A DNA stretch of 64,000 nucleotides from JABDMH01 sp965223165 (GCA_965223165.1 CBDCVQ010000007.1:248001-312000); one strand, 5' to 3'; positions 8,352 to 18,470 are shown, counted from the first letter of the stretch. The notes: generated from the letters alone by a model not told the origin. A program made the numbers and translations.

Positions 8352-9737
8352 ATGAAAAAAATCTGGAATCTATTTTGGCTAGCTATCCGCGGCGATGAAA
8401 AAAACTTCACCACTGGCGGCATAGACCGGGCCATCATCCTGCTTTCTATCCCCATGATCCTGGAGATGATCATGGAGGCGCTGTTTGCCGTGGTCGACGT
8501 CTTTTTTGTCTCGCGGGTCAGTGTCAACGCCGTGGCTACCGTCGGTCTGACCGAGTCGGTCATCACCCTGGTCTACTCCATCGCCATCGGCCTAAGCATG
8601 GCGACAACGGCCATGGTCGCCAGGCGTGTCGGTGAAGAAGATCACGAAAAGGCCGCCATCGCCGCCGTACAGGCCATCCTGATCACCCTGGCCTTTTCTG
8701 TGGCAATCAGCGTCCTGGGTATCGTCTTTGCAGCAGATATCCTCCGTCTCATGGGAGGAAGTGAAGCGCTGATCGCAGAAGGGGTCTGGTATACGCGCAT
8801 CATCTTTGGCAGCAACATGGTGATCATGCTGCTATTCCTGCTCAACGCCATCTTTCGGGGAGCGGGTGACGCGGCCATTGCCATGCGTGCCCTCTGGATC
8901 GCCAATATCCTCAACATCATTTTGGACCCTTGCTTCATCTTTGGGCTAGGTCCATTTCCCGAACTAGGCGTGGCAGGAGCAGCGGTAGCTACGTCCATCG
9001 GACGGGGAATCGGGGTGATGTTTCAAGTGTACATTTTGCTGCGTGGCCGCGTGATCATCAAGATCGCCAAGCGCCATTTGATCGTCGTATGGTCGATCAT
9101 TCGGCGGCTCTTGGACGTATCGGTGGGCGGTATGGGTCAATACCTGATTGCGTCGGCCAGCTGGATCTTTCTGATGCGCATCATGTCAGAATTTGGTGAG
9201 TCGGCCGTGGCTGGATATACGATCTCCATCCGGATGATCATCTTTGCCATCTTGCCGGCCTGGGGCATGGCCAATGCAGCTGCCACTCTGGTCGGACAAA
9301 ACCTGGGGGCTGAGCAACCCGATCGCGCCGAGAAGTCGGTTTGGAAAGCGGCGCTCTACACGATGATCTTCCTGCTGGGCGTCACCGTTATCTACTTCGT
9401 GGGAGCCACGCCGATGGTGCAGTTTTTCCACGCAGATCCCCTGGTCGTCCAGTATGGGGTAGCCAGCCTCAAGATCATTTGCCTGGGGTATGTCTTCTTT
9501 GCCTATGGTATGGTCATCGGACAAGCCTTCAACGGTGCTGGGGATACGAAGACCCCGACCTGGATCAACTTCGTTTGCTTCTGGCTACTGCAGATCCCCT
9601 TGGCCTATGCATTGGGTATTACTGTGGAAATAGGTCCCAGCGGCGTCTTCTGGGCGGTAGCCATCTGCGAGACGGTGTTGGCCCTGATCTGTATCTATGT
9701 CTTTCGACTGGGTAAGTGGAAGGAGGTAAAGATCTAG
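8352..9737 (+). CDS. MATE family efflux transporter
   Basis: A 461-aa integral membrane protein with about 12 hydrophobic segments in two pseudo-repeats. MATE hallmarks are visible: an N-terminal LSIPMILEMIMEALFAVVDV with VDVFFVSR, the GLSMATTAMVARRVGEED loop, NAIFRGAGDAAIAM and, in the second half, GQAFNGAGDTKTPTWIN. The family exports drugs and cationic compounds in exchange for Na+ or H+. The start ATG at 8352 gives the expected length. It diverges from the ROK kinase gene and converges on the M28 peptidase gene, so it is probably monocistronic. Substrate unknown. Confidence 0.93.
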   Translation: MKKIWNLFWLAIRGDEKNFTTGGIDRAIILLSIPMILEMIMEALFAVVDVFFVSRVSVNAVATVGLTESVITLVYSIAIGLSMATTAMVARRVGEEDHEKAAIAAVQAILITLAFSVAISVLGIVFAADILRLMGGSEALIAEGVWYTRIIFGSNMVIMLLFLLNAIFRGAGDAAIAMRALWIANILNIILDPCFIFGLGPFPELGVAGAAVATSIGRGIGVMFQVYILLRGRVIIKIAKRHLIVVWSIIRRLLDVSVGGMGQYLIASASWIFLMRIMSEFGESAVAGYTISIRMIIFAILPAWGMANAAATLVGQNLGAEQPDRAEKSVWKAALYTMIFLLGVTVIYFVGATPMVQFFHADPLVVQYGVASLKIICLGYVFFAYGMVIGQAFNGAGDTKTPTWINFVCFWLLQIPLAYALGITVEIGPSGVFWAVAICETVLALICIYVFRLGKWKEVKI

Positions 9738-9762
9738 GAGGCTATAACACTGCAAACGGCCC

Positions 9763-11346
9763 TCACTGGCTGGGGCCATCGCCATCCACCTTGACAGGAT
9801 GATCCCGATGGGCCAATTCCCAGACCGTGTGATAAATGTGCCGGGTGACCGCTTGATACTTGTCAAAGAGGATCTTGTCCGCCGTGTCGGTAGGACGATG
9901 GTAATCGGCATGCACACCGCTGAAGTAAAAGATGGACGGCACCCCGTGGCGGGCAAAATTGTAATGGTCCGATCGATAGTAGTAGCGATTGGGATCTTTC
10001 GGGTCATTGTAGGTGTAGTCCAGTTTGAGGTGGCTGAAGCTACTGTTGACAGCCTCGTTGAGATGATGTAGTTCTGAGCTGATCCGGTCAGCACCAATAA
10101 CGTAGATGTAGTTGGGATTGCTGGCGTGCTGAGCATCGGTGCGGCCGATCATATCCACATTGACGTTGGTCACGGTTTGCTGGAGGGGAAAGACCGGGTT
10201 TTCGGCATAATATTTCGACCCGAGCAACCCCTTCTCTTCGGCCGTAAAAAAGATGCATGCGACCGACCGGGTCGGACCCAAGCCCTGCCGTCTGGCTTCG
10301 ACCAGTGCGTCCATGATCTCCAACACTGCTGCCACGCCCGAGGCATTGTCATCGGCACCGGGATAGATAGATTTTCCGCGTTTGCCCAGGTGGTCATAGT
10401 GTGCGGACAGGACGATGACTTGGTCCGGATGCTTGTGGCCCGGGAGCCAGCCGATCAGATTCTTGCTGTACAGGACATTTCTGGTCAGATGCTGCCTGAT
10501 GGTCAGCCGCGTAGGCAAATGCAGCGGACGACCGGCGCCTGCATGTTTGATCCGGTTGCGATTTTGGATGAAGGTGTCGTATCGGTCGCCGATAATCTCA
10601 CGTGCCATGCCCAATGAGATGAACACGCTGTTTGGCAGACGATGAGATTTGGGTTTGCCGATGTGCAGACTTTGCCCGAGCACGCGATTCCTACTGTCCC
10701 GGATATTCTGTCGAAGGTAAGGATCTACGATCAAGACCATGCGCACTTTGTGGTCGGCGGCCACTTGCAGCTTGCGGCCCAGATTGCCCGCCCAGTCGGA
10801 CGGTTGTTTGGAGCCTGTGATGTAGGAAATACTGTCCGCATCCACGGGCTCACCCGGATAGATCATGATGGTCTTGCCCCGCACCCGAGCCTTGGCGTAG
10901 TCGCTGTAGGCCGGATCGTCGATGCCGTAGCCCAGGAATAGTACATCCTTGACCTTGTGCAGGGGCAAGTTTTGATTGATATCCTGAAAGCTCAAAAAAT
11001 CTTTAAGATGGCTATACGCCTGGCCATTGATCTCCACGTTGATCCTCTCCCACTTGATCCAGGTGAAAGAGACTTCCTGATGATATCCTCGCAAGGCAGG
11101 GGCATGTTGCAAACCCATTCGTTGCATTTCGCCAGTGAGATATGCCGCTGCTTTGTCATGCCCGGGACTGCCTGTCTCCCTCCCCTCCATCGATCGGTCG
11201 GCAAGGGTCTGGATATGGTCTCTCAGCTCCTCCTGGGTGATGGTCTCGGCAAAGAAAGCGGGAGCAAAGGGATCGGATTGAAGTGGCACCTGCGCACGGC
11301 TAGTGACCGCAAAAAGACAGATGCCAACGATGCATCCTCTTAGCAC
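9763..11346 (-). CDS. Exported M28 family zinc peptidase
   Basis: A 527-aa protein with a signal peptide (residues 1-18) and an M28 aminopeptidase/PSMA-like catalytic domain in the C-terminal half. Zinc ligands and catalytic residues are visible in HYDHLG, GADDNASG, FFTAEEKGLLG, NVDMIGR and the final SDHYNFARHG with HADYHRPTDT. The region between the two parts (about residues 100-220) resembles a protease-associated insert. It probably trims peptides in the periplasm or outside the cell. Its start overlaps the rpiB stop by 7 bp, which indicates coupling, though no pathway link is evident. Confidence 0.93.
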   Translation of the reverse strand: MLRGCIVGICLFAVTSRAQVPLQSDPFAPAFFAETITQEELRDHIQTLADRSMEGRETGSPGHDKAAAYLTGEMQRMGLQHAPALRGYHQEVSFTWIKWERINVEINGQAYSHLKDFLSFQDINQNLPLHKVKDVLFLGYGIDDPAYSDYAKARVRGKTIMIYPGEPVDADSISYITGSKQPSDWAGNLGRKLQVAADHKVRMVLIVDPYLRQNIRDSRNRVLGQSLHIGKPKSHRLPNSVFISLGMAREIIGDRYDTFIQNRNRIKHAGAGRPLHLPTRLTIRQHLTRNVLYSKNLIGWLPGHKHPDQVIVLSAHYDHLGKRGKSIYPGADDNASGVAAVLEIMDALVEARRQGLGPTRSVACIFFTAEEKGLLGSKYYAENPVFPLQQTVTNVNVDMIGRTDAQHASNPNYIYVIGADRISSELHHLNEAVNSSFSHLKLDYTYNDPKDPNRYYYRSDHYNFARHGVPSIFYFSGVHADYHRPTDTADKILFDKYQAVTRHIYHTVWELAHRDHPVKVDGDGPSQ

Positions 11347-11771
11347 TGGCTGATCTTACTCACCCGGCGGGCATGTCGCCCCCCCTCAAAAGATGCATCC
11401 AGAAAGGCTGCGACGATGTCCTTGGCCAGATGCATAGAGATAAAACGTGCAGGGATCGCAATCGCATTGGCGTCGTTGTGCTCCCTGGCCAGGGTGGCCA
11501 GGTCCTTTTGCCAGCACACAGCCGCCCTAACCTTGGCATGCTTATTTGCTGTCATGGCCACACCGTTGCCACTGCCGCAGATGAGTACGCCCAGACTCGC
11601 CTTTCCCTGCTCGATCGCCTCCGCCACGGGATGGACAAAATCCGGATAGTCCACGGACTCCGCAGAGTTGGTACCCATATCCAGCACGTCCAACTGACGT
11701 GATTGAAGCATCTCGACGATGGCATCCTTGTAAGGAAATCCGGCATGGTCACATCCGATAGCTATAGTCAT
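11340..11771 (-). CDS. rpiB: Ribose-5-phosphate isomerase B
   Basis: A 143-aa RpiB (LacAB family) that interconverts ribose-5-phosphate and ribulose-5-phosphate in the pentose phosphate pathway. Visible: IGCDHAGFPYKD at the N-terminus, DMGTNSAESVDYPDF, the active-site cysteine in GVLICGSGNG, KVRAAVC, and the conserved REHNDANAI. It lies 13 bp downstream of a DUF2723 gene and overlaps the M28 peptidase downstream, so it is the middle gene of a three-gene unit. Confidence 0.96.
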   Translation of the reverse strand: MTIAIGCDHAGFPYKDAIVEMLQSRQLDVLDMGTNSAESVDYPDFVHPVAEAIEQGKASLGVLICGSGNGVAMTANKHAKVRAAVCWQKDLATLAREHNDANAIAIPARFISMHLAKDIVAAFLDASFEGGRHARRVSKISQC

Positions 11772-11784
11772 CTTACATTGGTCT

Positions 11785-14700
11785 TTAGCCTCTGACTTCG
11801 GTCACCTGATAGACATTAAATCGTGCATTGAGGGCGTTGAGGTACTCTGTATCCCCCTCCTCCTGCGCTAATCGCTTCAATTCTTGTACCACATCCAATG
11901 CCGTGCGCTGATCATCCTTAAATCCCTTGTTAAGATCGTCCTGGGAGAGGCTGCGATAAAACCGGAGGTAGTCCTCGGTCTCGTCCGCGAGGATCTCCAT
12001 ATGTGGCTTGGCATGCTCATACGCATCCGCCTGCTCATACACACGAAGCAGATTGAGTATGCGGGCATCATACTTAAAGTTCATATGGGGAAAGACCTCA
12101 AAATATTTGTCAATCATCTCCACCGCCTTGATCGTCTCACCCTCGGTAAGCATCTCATAGGCACATCGCTCGATCATCGACTTGTGTGCATAAAAACTGG
12201 GGAGAAAACTAGAGGTAACAAACAGATCGTGCTGGTCAAATCCACCCCACCTAAATTTGTTCATCACACGATCATAGATCTTCTCCGTGTCGATGCCACC
12301 GTTGCCGTGTATCCCAAATTGCTGCTTCTTGCTGGCCGATTTGATGGGGACAAATCGCAGTCCCAGCCCTTCTAGCCTCATGTAGTTGCCCAGCCCCTGC
12401 AGTTTGCTATCCCGCGTGGTGACTGAGAAGTAGATCGGGCGATCATACATATTACTGTAGATGATATCGAGCACCGCCAATTCGTCCTTGGTCAAGCTAC
12501 CATCGCTGATATTCACCGGTATTTGGTTCACCACTTGATTCGCCTCTGCGGCGGACACCCATCCACTTTGGATGGCTCTGGTCCGGTCGACATTGAGACT
12601 AATCTGCTTGGTGGGCAGGTGACTCTTAAACTGACGTCCGCCACTACCCGGTAGGGGGTGATCCTCCCCGACAAACTTCAACGTAGCGGCCATAGACATA
12701 GGCCGATCCGTAGCGTTGGGTGGAAAGTATAATACATTGCGATTGGAGCCCCGATAGGCCTCCTGGCTCAAGCTAAAGTTGATCGCGGGAGAATTATTGA
12801 CCTTTCGTCGGGTGCCATCGATATACCAATCAACCGCGATCAAGCTAAGATTGACCACCCGCACGTCTGTGCGGATGCCCTCCACCTCCTGTGCATACCA
12901 CAAAGGGTAGGTATCATTGTCCCCATAGGTAAAGAGGATGGCATTTGGCTCACAACTCTCCAGAAAATTATTGGCATAGTCGCGTGCGCCGGAGAGATGA
13001 CGCCGTGTGTGATCATCAAAATTTTGGGAGCCCATCAATACCGGGGCCAGGAGCACCAGGCCAATTGCTACCGGGGCGAGAGCCTTGCTACTGATCCAAC
13101 GGGAAATAAGCCGGTAGAGGCCGATCGCCCCCAGCCCTATCCAAATGCAATAGGTAAAGAAGGAGCCGACCAGCACGTAGTCGCGCTCTCTAGGCTCATT
13201 GGGCGGCTGGTTGGAATAGATAATAATACCCAGCCCCGTGATCAGGAACAGGGCAATTAAACCAATGGCATCATTGCGCCGAGTCTTCACATGATAGATC
13301 AATCCAAGGAGGCCAAACAAAAACGGCAGGAGAAAGTAACGGTTGCGGGCCTTATCATCTTTCATCGTCGCCGGCAACTCACTCATATTGTATAGCCGAG
13401 CGTCGTCCAATCCAGGGACACCGGAAATCCAGTGACCCCGCTTGGCATCCCAGGGGAAGAATCCCTGCTCCCCATTTTGCCTGCCCGCAAAGTTCCACAT
13501 GAAGTAGCGCCAATACATCCACTTGATCTGATAGCGCCAGAAAAAGGAAATGTTATCAGCCATGGTGGGTGCGCCCGCGTTCTTGCGCATCCATATACGG
13601 TAGAGCCGCTTGCGCTGGGCATCGTTGTGCCCCATGCGCGGAAATAGCATCTCGTCGGAGGCCTTGTACTCGGGCGTGACCTTGTAGTCCACCTTCTCGT
13701 AGCGGTCACCTACCCGACCCCATTTGTCCTTGACCTTAGTACTCACCGCTGCGGCATCAAAATGTGGTCCCTTGACCAGTGGTCGCTCGCCATACTGATC
13801 GCGATTAAGATAGGGCAAGAGGCGATGAGCATCACTGGGATTGTTCATGTTGATCGGGGGGCTGGCATTGGCTCGGATGACCACGACGCCGATGATCGAG
13901 TAGCTGACCAGCACCAGGGTCAAGCCCACCATCAGATTTTGGATCAATGGATTCTGCTTGCGATGTGCGTAGCGGTAGCCCCCATACAGCACGGCTCCAA
14001 TGATGATGAATAGGGGAATCAGACCACTGTGAAAGGGCAGGCCAAAACTATTGACCATCATCAGCTCCAGATCTGCCCAAAGATTGGGGATGCCCGTGAT
14101 GATAAAGAACTGAATCAGACCAATAAGCAGCGCGCCAAGGCCGAATGCCGCCAGCATACCCATGAGTGTATGATTCTTGTATTTCTTGAAATAGTAGAGT
14201 AGGCCTATCGCGGGGAAAGTCAGTATACTCAGGAGGTGCACTCCGATCGAGAGACCGGCAGAGTAGAACGCAAATATCAACCATCGATCGTTCTGCCGCT
14301 CGTCGGGTAGCCCATACCACTTGACACTCGCCCACATAGTCAGGGCGGTGAAGAATGTCGAAAGTGCATATACCTCCCCTTCCACCGCTGAAAACCAGAT
14401 GGAGGACGAAAAGGCCGTCGCTAATCCTGCGATTACGCCAGCTCCCACCGCAAGCATCTGCTGTGTCTCGTCCAGCTCGCCCTTGCGACCCACAAAGCCC
14501 AAACGGGCAAAGATCATCGTGGTCCAAGCCACCAACATGGCGGCGGCCGCCGAACTTATCCCGGAGAACAGATTGACCGCGAAAGCGATCGAGGCCGGAT
14601 TGCTTGAGAAGATCTCACCGACCCAGGCAAAGAGACGGCCCAGTAGCAGGAACAATGGCGCACCGGGTGGGTGCACAACTTGCATTTTGTAAGCCCCTAA

Positions 14701-14823
14701 AATAAATTCTCCACAGTCCCAGAGACTGCCTGTACGCTCAGCAGATAAATAATAGACGATAAAACTTATCAGAAAAACCAACCAGCCACCAGCGGTGACC
14801 AGGTTGCGATAGTTCAATTTCAT
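11785..14823 (-). CDS. DUF2723 GT-C membrane protein (O-mannosyltransferase-like), paralogue 1
   Basis: A 1,012-aa protein. The N-terminal half is polytopic; after TM1 the first loop holds the family motif WDCGEF with Asp36 and Glu39, followed by VVHPPGAPLFLLLGR, as expected for an inverting GT-C enzyme. A second conserved region is SSIWFSAVEGEVY. The C-terminal third is soluble and contains FTYGDNDTYPLWYAQEVEG and a helical tail. Human TMEM260 is a DUF2723 member and a protein O-mannosyltransferase, so protein or lipid-linked sugar transfer at the periplasmic face is the best guess. It is the first gene of a unit with rpiB and the M28 peptidase, and a close paralogue lies 294 bp upstream. 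Confidence 0.9.
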   Translation of the reverse strand: MKLNYRNLVTAGGWLVFLISFIVYYLSAERTGSLWDCGEFILGAYKMQVVHPPGAPLFLLLGRLFAWVGEIFSSNPASIAFAVNLFSGISSAAAAMLVAWTTMIFARLGFVGRKGELDETQQMLAVGAGVIAGLATAFSSSIWFSAVEGEVYALSTFFTALTMWASVKWYGLPDERQNDRWLIFAFYSAGLSIGVHLLSILTFPAIGLLYYFKKYKNHTLMGMLAAFGLGALLIGLIQFFIITGIPNLWADLELMMVNSFGLPFHSGLIPLFIIIGAVLYGGYRYAHRKQNPLIQNLMVGLTLVLVSYSIIGVVVIRANASPPINMNNPSDAHRLLPYLNRDQYGERPLVKGPHFDAAAVSTKVKDKWGRVGDRYEKVDYKVTPEYKASDEMLFPRMGHNDAQRKRLYRIWMRKNAGAPTMADNISFFWRYQIKWMYWRYFMWNFAGRQNGEQGFFPWDAKRGHWISGVPGLDDARLYNMSELPATMKDDKARNRYFLLPFLFGLLGLIYHVKTRRNDAIGLIALFLITGLGIIIYSNQPPNEPRERDYVLVGSFFTYCIWIGLGAIGLYRLISRWISSKALAPVAIGLVLLAPVLMGSQNFDDHTRRHLSGARDYANNFLESCEPNAILFTYGDNDTYPLWYAQEVEGIRTDVRVVNLSLIAVDWYIDGTRRKVNNSPAINFSLSQEAYRGSNRNVLYFPPNATDRPMSMAATLKFVGEDHPLPGSGGRQFKSHLPTKQISLNVDRTRAIQSGWVSAAEANQVVNQIPVNISDGSLTKDELAVLDIIYSNMYDRPIYFSVTTRDSKLQGLGNYMRLEGLGLRFVPIKSASKKQQFGIHGNGGIDTEKIYDRVMNKFRWGGFDQHDLFVTSSFLPSFYAHKSMIERCAYEMLTEGETIKAVEMIDKYFEVFPHMNFKYDARILNLLRVYEQADAYEHAKPHMEILADETEDYLRFYRSLSQDDLNKGFKDDQRTALDVVQELKRLAQEEGDTEYLNALNARFNVYQVTEVRG

Positions 14824-14848
14824 GTGGATGTCGTTTATACGCGTTCGG

Positions 14849-14856
14849 CAAATTTA
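14849..14856 (-). promoter_or_regulatory. Putative -7 element before DUF2723 paralogue 1
   Basis: Read on the minus strand this is TAAATTTG, matching TAnnTTTG, and its end lies 25 nt before the ATG at 14823. No clear -33 TTTG was seen at the right distance. It suggests the downstream paralogue has its own promoter rather than depending on readthrough. Confidence 0.4.
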
Positions 14857-15117
14857 ACAAATAATGATTCTGAGATTTGCTCCTCGGCAGGCCCTAAATG
14901 TGGCGATCAGCAGAGCCCGTTTCACGGGAAAAATGGTGTCTCCGCCAACCTCCTTTGTGGCAGGATGCCTGGAGATTAAGTATTCAAACGAGCTATATGT
15001 GTATTTAGGTATAATGGCATCCATACCACTGCGCCGCCCCCATATGCTCAACTTGTGTACGAGACCAATGACTACACCCTCGTGGCCGCTTTGTGTGCAG
15101 GGCATGATCAGCCCCAA

Positions 15118-18100
15118 TCAATCCGCCTCGGACTCGGCCAGATATGGCGCAAAACGTGCCTGAAGTGCCTGCAGGCCAGCCTCATCTCCCACTGCTTGGG
15201 CAAAGCGCAGCATGATCTCTGCTGCCTGCCGATCACGCTGCTGATCTCCCCCGAATCCCTGATTCAGCTGTCGGGCGGGGAGGCTATCGTAAAACCGGAG
15301 TTTGTCCTCGGTCTCGTCGGCCAATATCTGCATATGCTTTTGGAGACGTGCTCGCTCGCCAGCACGGACATAGATCTGAAGCAAGGACAGGATCGATGTG
15401 TCGTAAGGGACATTGCGGTGCGGAAAGACGTCAAAATATTTGTCCACCAGCTCCATGGCCTGGTCCATTTGACCCTGCGAAAGCAACTGTCGGGCTGCCT
15501 GCTCCATCATCGTTCGGTGTCGCTGCACAAAGGCCTTCATAGTCGAGGACACAAATATGTCCCGTCTATCAAAGCCTCCCCAGCGAAATTTCTTCATCAC
15601 GAGCTCATAGATCCTGGCAGCATCGATCCCCGCCGGATCTGCGGTGCGGGAGACCGATGGACTTTGGGTGGTCTTGACCGGCACCAGCCGCTGGACCAAT
15701 CCTTCCGAACGCAAATAATCTTGCAAGCCATGGAGATTGGCATCTCCTCGGGTCGCAGAGAAATAGATGGGGCGTTCGTATAAATTACTTTCGACAATGT
15801 CGAGGACCGCCAGCTCGTGCTTGAGCAAGCGACCCGCGTCAAGTCGAATGGGTATCTGATCTACCACCCGATGCACTTGCTCAGCAGGCACCAGACCGGT
15901 TTGGACAGCGCGATTCTTATCGATCGCCAGAAACAGCTGCCGCGAAGGCAGATACGAAGCCGTCTGCCGGTTGCCGCTCCGTGGAAGGGGATGATCCGCT
16001 CCGACAAACCGCAAGGCAGCCTGCAAGGTCATGGGTTGATCCGGGTGGCCCCGGGGAAAGGAAAGCACCTGCCGCTGAGGGCCCTGATACGCCTTTCGAC
16101 TGATCGACAGCTTCAGCGCGGGAGACTCATTCACCTTGCGCCGCGTGCTATCGATATACCAATCGGCCGCAAGCAGGTTAAGATTGACGACTCGCACGTC
16201 TGTCCGGATGCCCTCCACCTCCTGCGCATACCAGAGGGGATAAGTCTCGTTGTCTGCATAGGTAAACAAGATCGCATTGGGTGCACAGCTCTCCAGATAG
16301 TTGCTGGCAAAGTCGCGAGCCCCGCTGAGATGTCGACGACTGTGATCATCAAAGTTTTGGGTCAGCAGCAACAGGGGGATGATCATAGCTCCGGAGATCG
16401 CCACGGGGGCCATTCGCCTAGATGATAGCCAACGAGATAGCAGCTTCCACAGCGCCACCGATCCCAGTCCGATCCAAATGCAGAAAGTGAAAAAAGATCC
16501 TACCAGTACATAGTCCCGTTCTCGGGGCTCAGACGGCGGCTGATTGGAGTACAGGATGATGCCCAGGCCCGTCATGAAGAACAAAGCCAGCAGCGCCACT
16601 GCTTCGCCACGCCCCCTGCGAAGGTGAAAGATCAGACCCAGCACACCCAAGAGAAAGGGCAATAGAAAGTATCGATTGCGCCCCTTGTCTTGGCGCCAAG
16701 TATCAGGGAGCTCACTCATGTCGTGTACGAGCAACTTGTCCAGCCAGGGGATGCCCGATATCCAATGTCCACTTCGCAGATCCATCGGCATAAACCCTTG
16801 ATCGCCATTCTGCCGACCGGCAAAATTCCACATGAAGTATCGCCAGTACATCCACTTCACCTGATAGCGCCAGAAGAAACTCAGGTTGTCAGCCATGGTC
16901 GGGGGACCCTGCTCTTTTCCCATCCATAGTCGGTAGAGTTGCCGACGTCTCGCATCGCTGTGCCCCATCCGTGGAAACCACGATTGGTCACTGGCCTTAT
17001 ATACATAGCTGATCTTCTGGTCCACCTTTTCGTACCGATCCCCGACCTGGCCCCACTTGTCTGCGCTGGTGCTCCGGATTGGCACCGCGTCAAAATGCGG
17101 CCCTTTAAGCAGGGGACGTTCGCCGTATTGATCTCGGTTGACATAGGGTACGAGACGGTGTGCGTCGGAGGGTCTGTTCATGTTAACAGGGGTGTCGGCG
17201 TTGGCTCGGATGACGACAACACCCACCATCGAATAGCTCGCGATCAACAAGGTCAGGGTGACCATCACGGTCTGCAGCAGGGGATTGCGCAGCCGATGGG
17301 CGTAGCGAAAGCCCAGCAGTAGGATGCCAGCCAGGATCAGGGCCAGGGGTACGAGGCCGCTGTGAAATGGAAATCCCAACCCATTGACCATGAGCAACTC
17401 CAGCTTGGCCCAAAGCGCAGGGATCCCACTAATGACTAAGAACTGGACCGCTCCAATGAGGAGAGCCCCGATCACAAATGCCTTCAGCATGCCGATCAGA
17501 TGGTGATTCTTACGCCTTTTTAGATAGTACAGGACCGCCAGGGCAGGTAACGTGAGCAGACTGAGCAGATGTACGCCGATGGACAGGCCGATCGCATAGA
17601 GGGCAAAGACCAGCCACCGATCATGCTGAGGCCGATCCGGCAGACTATACCACTTCACTGCCGCCCACACCGTCAGGGCGGTAAAGAAGGTAGACAAGCC
17701 ATAGACCTCGCCTTCGACAGCCGAAAACCAGATGGACGAGGAGAAGGCGGTCGTCAGCCCCGCCACGACGCCGGCTCCCAAGATCATCAATTGCTCGGGT
17801 CCCTCGACTGCTGCCCGAGCCACGGCCAGCCGGGCAAGTATCATGGTCGTCCAGGCCACCAACATCGCTGCTCCTGCTGTGCAAATACCGGAAAATAAGT
17901 TGACCGCGAAGGCGATGGCACTGGGTTGGGCGGAAAAGAGATCGCCAAACATCGCTGCAACCCTACCCAATAGCAGATAAAGCGGAGCGCCCGGCGGATG
18001 CACGACTTGTAGCTTGTATGCGCCCAGGATAAACTCGCCGCAGTCCCATAGACTGCCCGATCGTTCGGCAGACCAATAGTAGACGAGAAGACTGAAAAGA

Positions 18101-18150
18101 AAGACTAACCAACCCGCTAGTCTTGATGGGTCTCGGTGTGCAATTTTCAT
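15118..18150 (-). CDS. DUF2723 GT-C membrane protein (O-mannosyltransferase-like), paralogue 2
   Basis: A 1,010-aa paralogue of the downstream gene, colinear over its whole length, including WDCGEF with Asp36 and Glu39, VVHPPGAPLYLLLGR, FSAVEGEVYGLSTFFTAL, and FTYADNETYPLWYAQEVEG. Divergence is greatest in the C-terminal soluble tail (about residues 800-1010), suggesting different acceptors. Presumed role as for paralogue 1: inverting transfer of a sugar, probably mannose or another hexose, from a polyprenyl carrier to exported proteins. A 294-bp gap with no credible gene separates the two copies. It diverges from the DUF4834-like gene at 18324. Confidence 0.9.
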   Translation of the reverse strand: MKIAHRDPSRLAGWLVFLFSLLVYYWSAERSGSLWDCGEFILGAYKLQVVHPPGAPLYLLLGRVAAMFGDLFSAQPSAIAFAVNLFSGICTAGAAMLVAWTTMILARLAVARAAVEGPEQLMILGAGVVAGLTTAFSSSIWFSAVEGEVYGLSTFFTALTVWAAVKWYSLPDRPQHDRWLVFALYAIGLSIGVHLLSLLTLPALAVLYYLKRRKNHHLIGMLKAFVIGALLIGAVQFLVISGIPALWAKLELLMVNGLGFPFHSGLVPLALILAGILLLGFRYAHRLRNPLLQTVMVTLTLLIASYSMVGVVVIRANADTPVNMNRPSDAHRLVPYVNRDQYGERPLLKGPHFDAVPIRSTSADKWGQVGDRYEKVDQKISYVYKASDQSWFPRMGHSDARRRQLYRLWMGKEQGPPTMADNLSFFWRYQVKWMYWRYFMWNFAGRQNGDQGFMPMDLRSGHWISGIPWLDKLLVHDMSELPDTWRQDKGRNRYFLLPFLLGVLGLIFHLRRGRGEAVALLALFFMTGLGIILYSNQPPSEPRERDYVLVGSFFTFCIWIGLGSVALWKLLSRWLSSRRMAPVAISGAMIIPLLLLTQNFDDHSRRHLSGARDFASNYLESCAPNAILFTYADNETYPLWYAQEVEGIRTDVRVVNLNLLAADWYIDSTRRKVNESPALKLSISRKAYQGPQRQVLSFPRGHPDQPMTLQAALRFVGADHPLPRSGNRQTASYLPSRQLFLAIDKNRAVQTGLVPAEQVHRVVDQIPIRLDAGRLLKHELAVLDIVESNLYERPIYFSATRGDANLHGLQDYLRSEGLVQRLVPVKTTQSPSVSRTADPAGIDAARIYELVMKKFRWGGFDRRDIFVSSTMKAFVQRHRTMMEQAARQLLSQGQMDQAMELVDKYFDVFPHRNVPYDTSILSLLQIYVRAGERARLQKHMQILADETEDKLRFYDSLPARQLNQGFGGDQQRDRQAAEIMLRFAQAVGDEAGLQALQARFAPYLAESEAD

Positions 18151-18323
18151 GGTGGTATGATTAAGTGGAAGGTCAAGAGATCATCCCCCTGTCGATGTTT
18201 TATGCCGTCTTCCACCCTATCAAATCCCTGGCCTATTAAATCATAACTGCTAGAACCACAAACAATTGCACATCATCCAAACTAAATCGTAATTTCCGTG
18301 TCCATTTCTTCACCAGTGCGCAT

Positions 18324-18470
18324 ATGCTAAAATTTCTCATACTGGCTGCGGTCGTCTTTGTAGTCTATCGCCAAGTCATGAAACCTAGAAAGCTGGAGAT
18401 GCCTACCGCTCCACAGGAGGATGGGTCGGATGACGACTTTGTGGATTACGAAGAGGTGATCGACGATTGA
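18324..18470 (+). CDS. Small DUF4834-like membrane protein
   Basis: A 48-aa ORF with one N-terminal TM helix (residues 2-15, LKFLILAAVVFVVY), a short basic stretch (RQVMKPRK) and an acidic tail ending DFVDYEEVIDD. This layout, especially the aromatic-acidic end, resembles the small Bacteroidota DUF4834 family, though it is shorter than the usual 80-95 aa. The stop codon overlaps the TTG start of the pseudouridine synthase gene (TTGA), as expected for coupled genes. Function is unknown. Confidence 0.65.
   Translation: MLKFLILAAVVFVVYRQVMKPRKLEMPTAPQEDGSDDDFVDYEEVIDD

Noticed and set aside
14854..15163. Open frames on both strands between the two DUF2723 genes
   Set aside because: Neither the plus frame (99 codons) nor the minus frame (87 codons) shows family-like composition, and they overlap each other. 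The interval is most likely non-coding.
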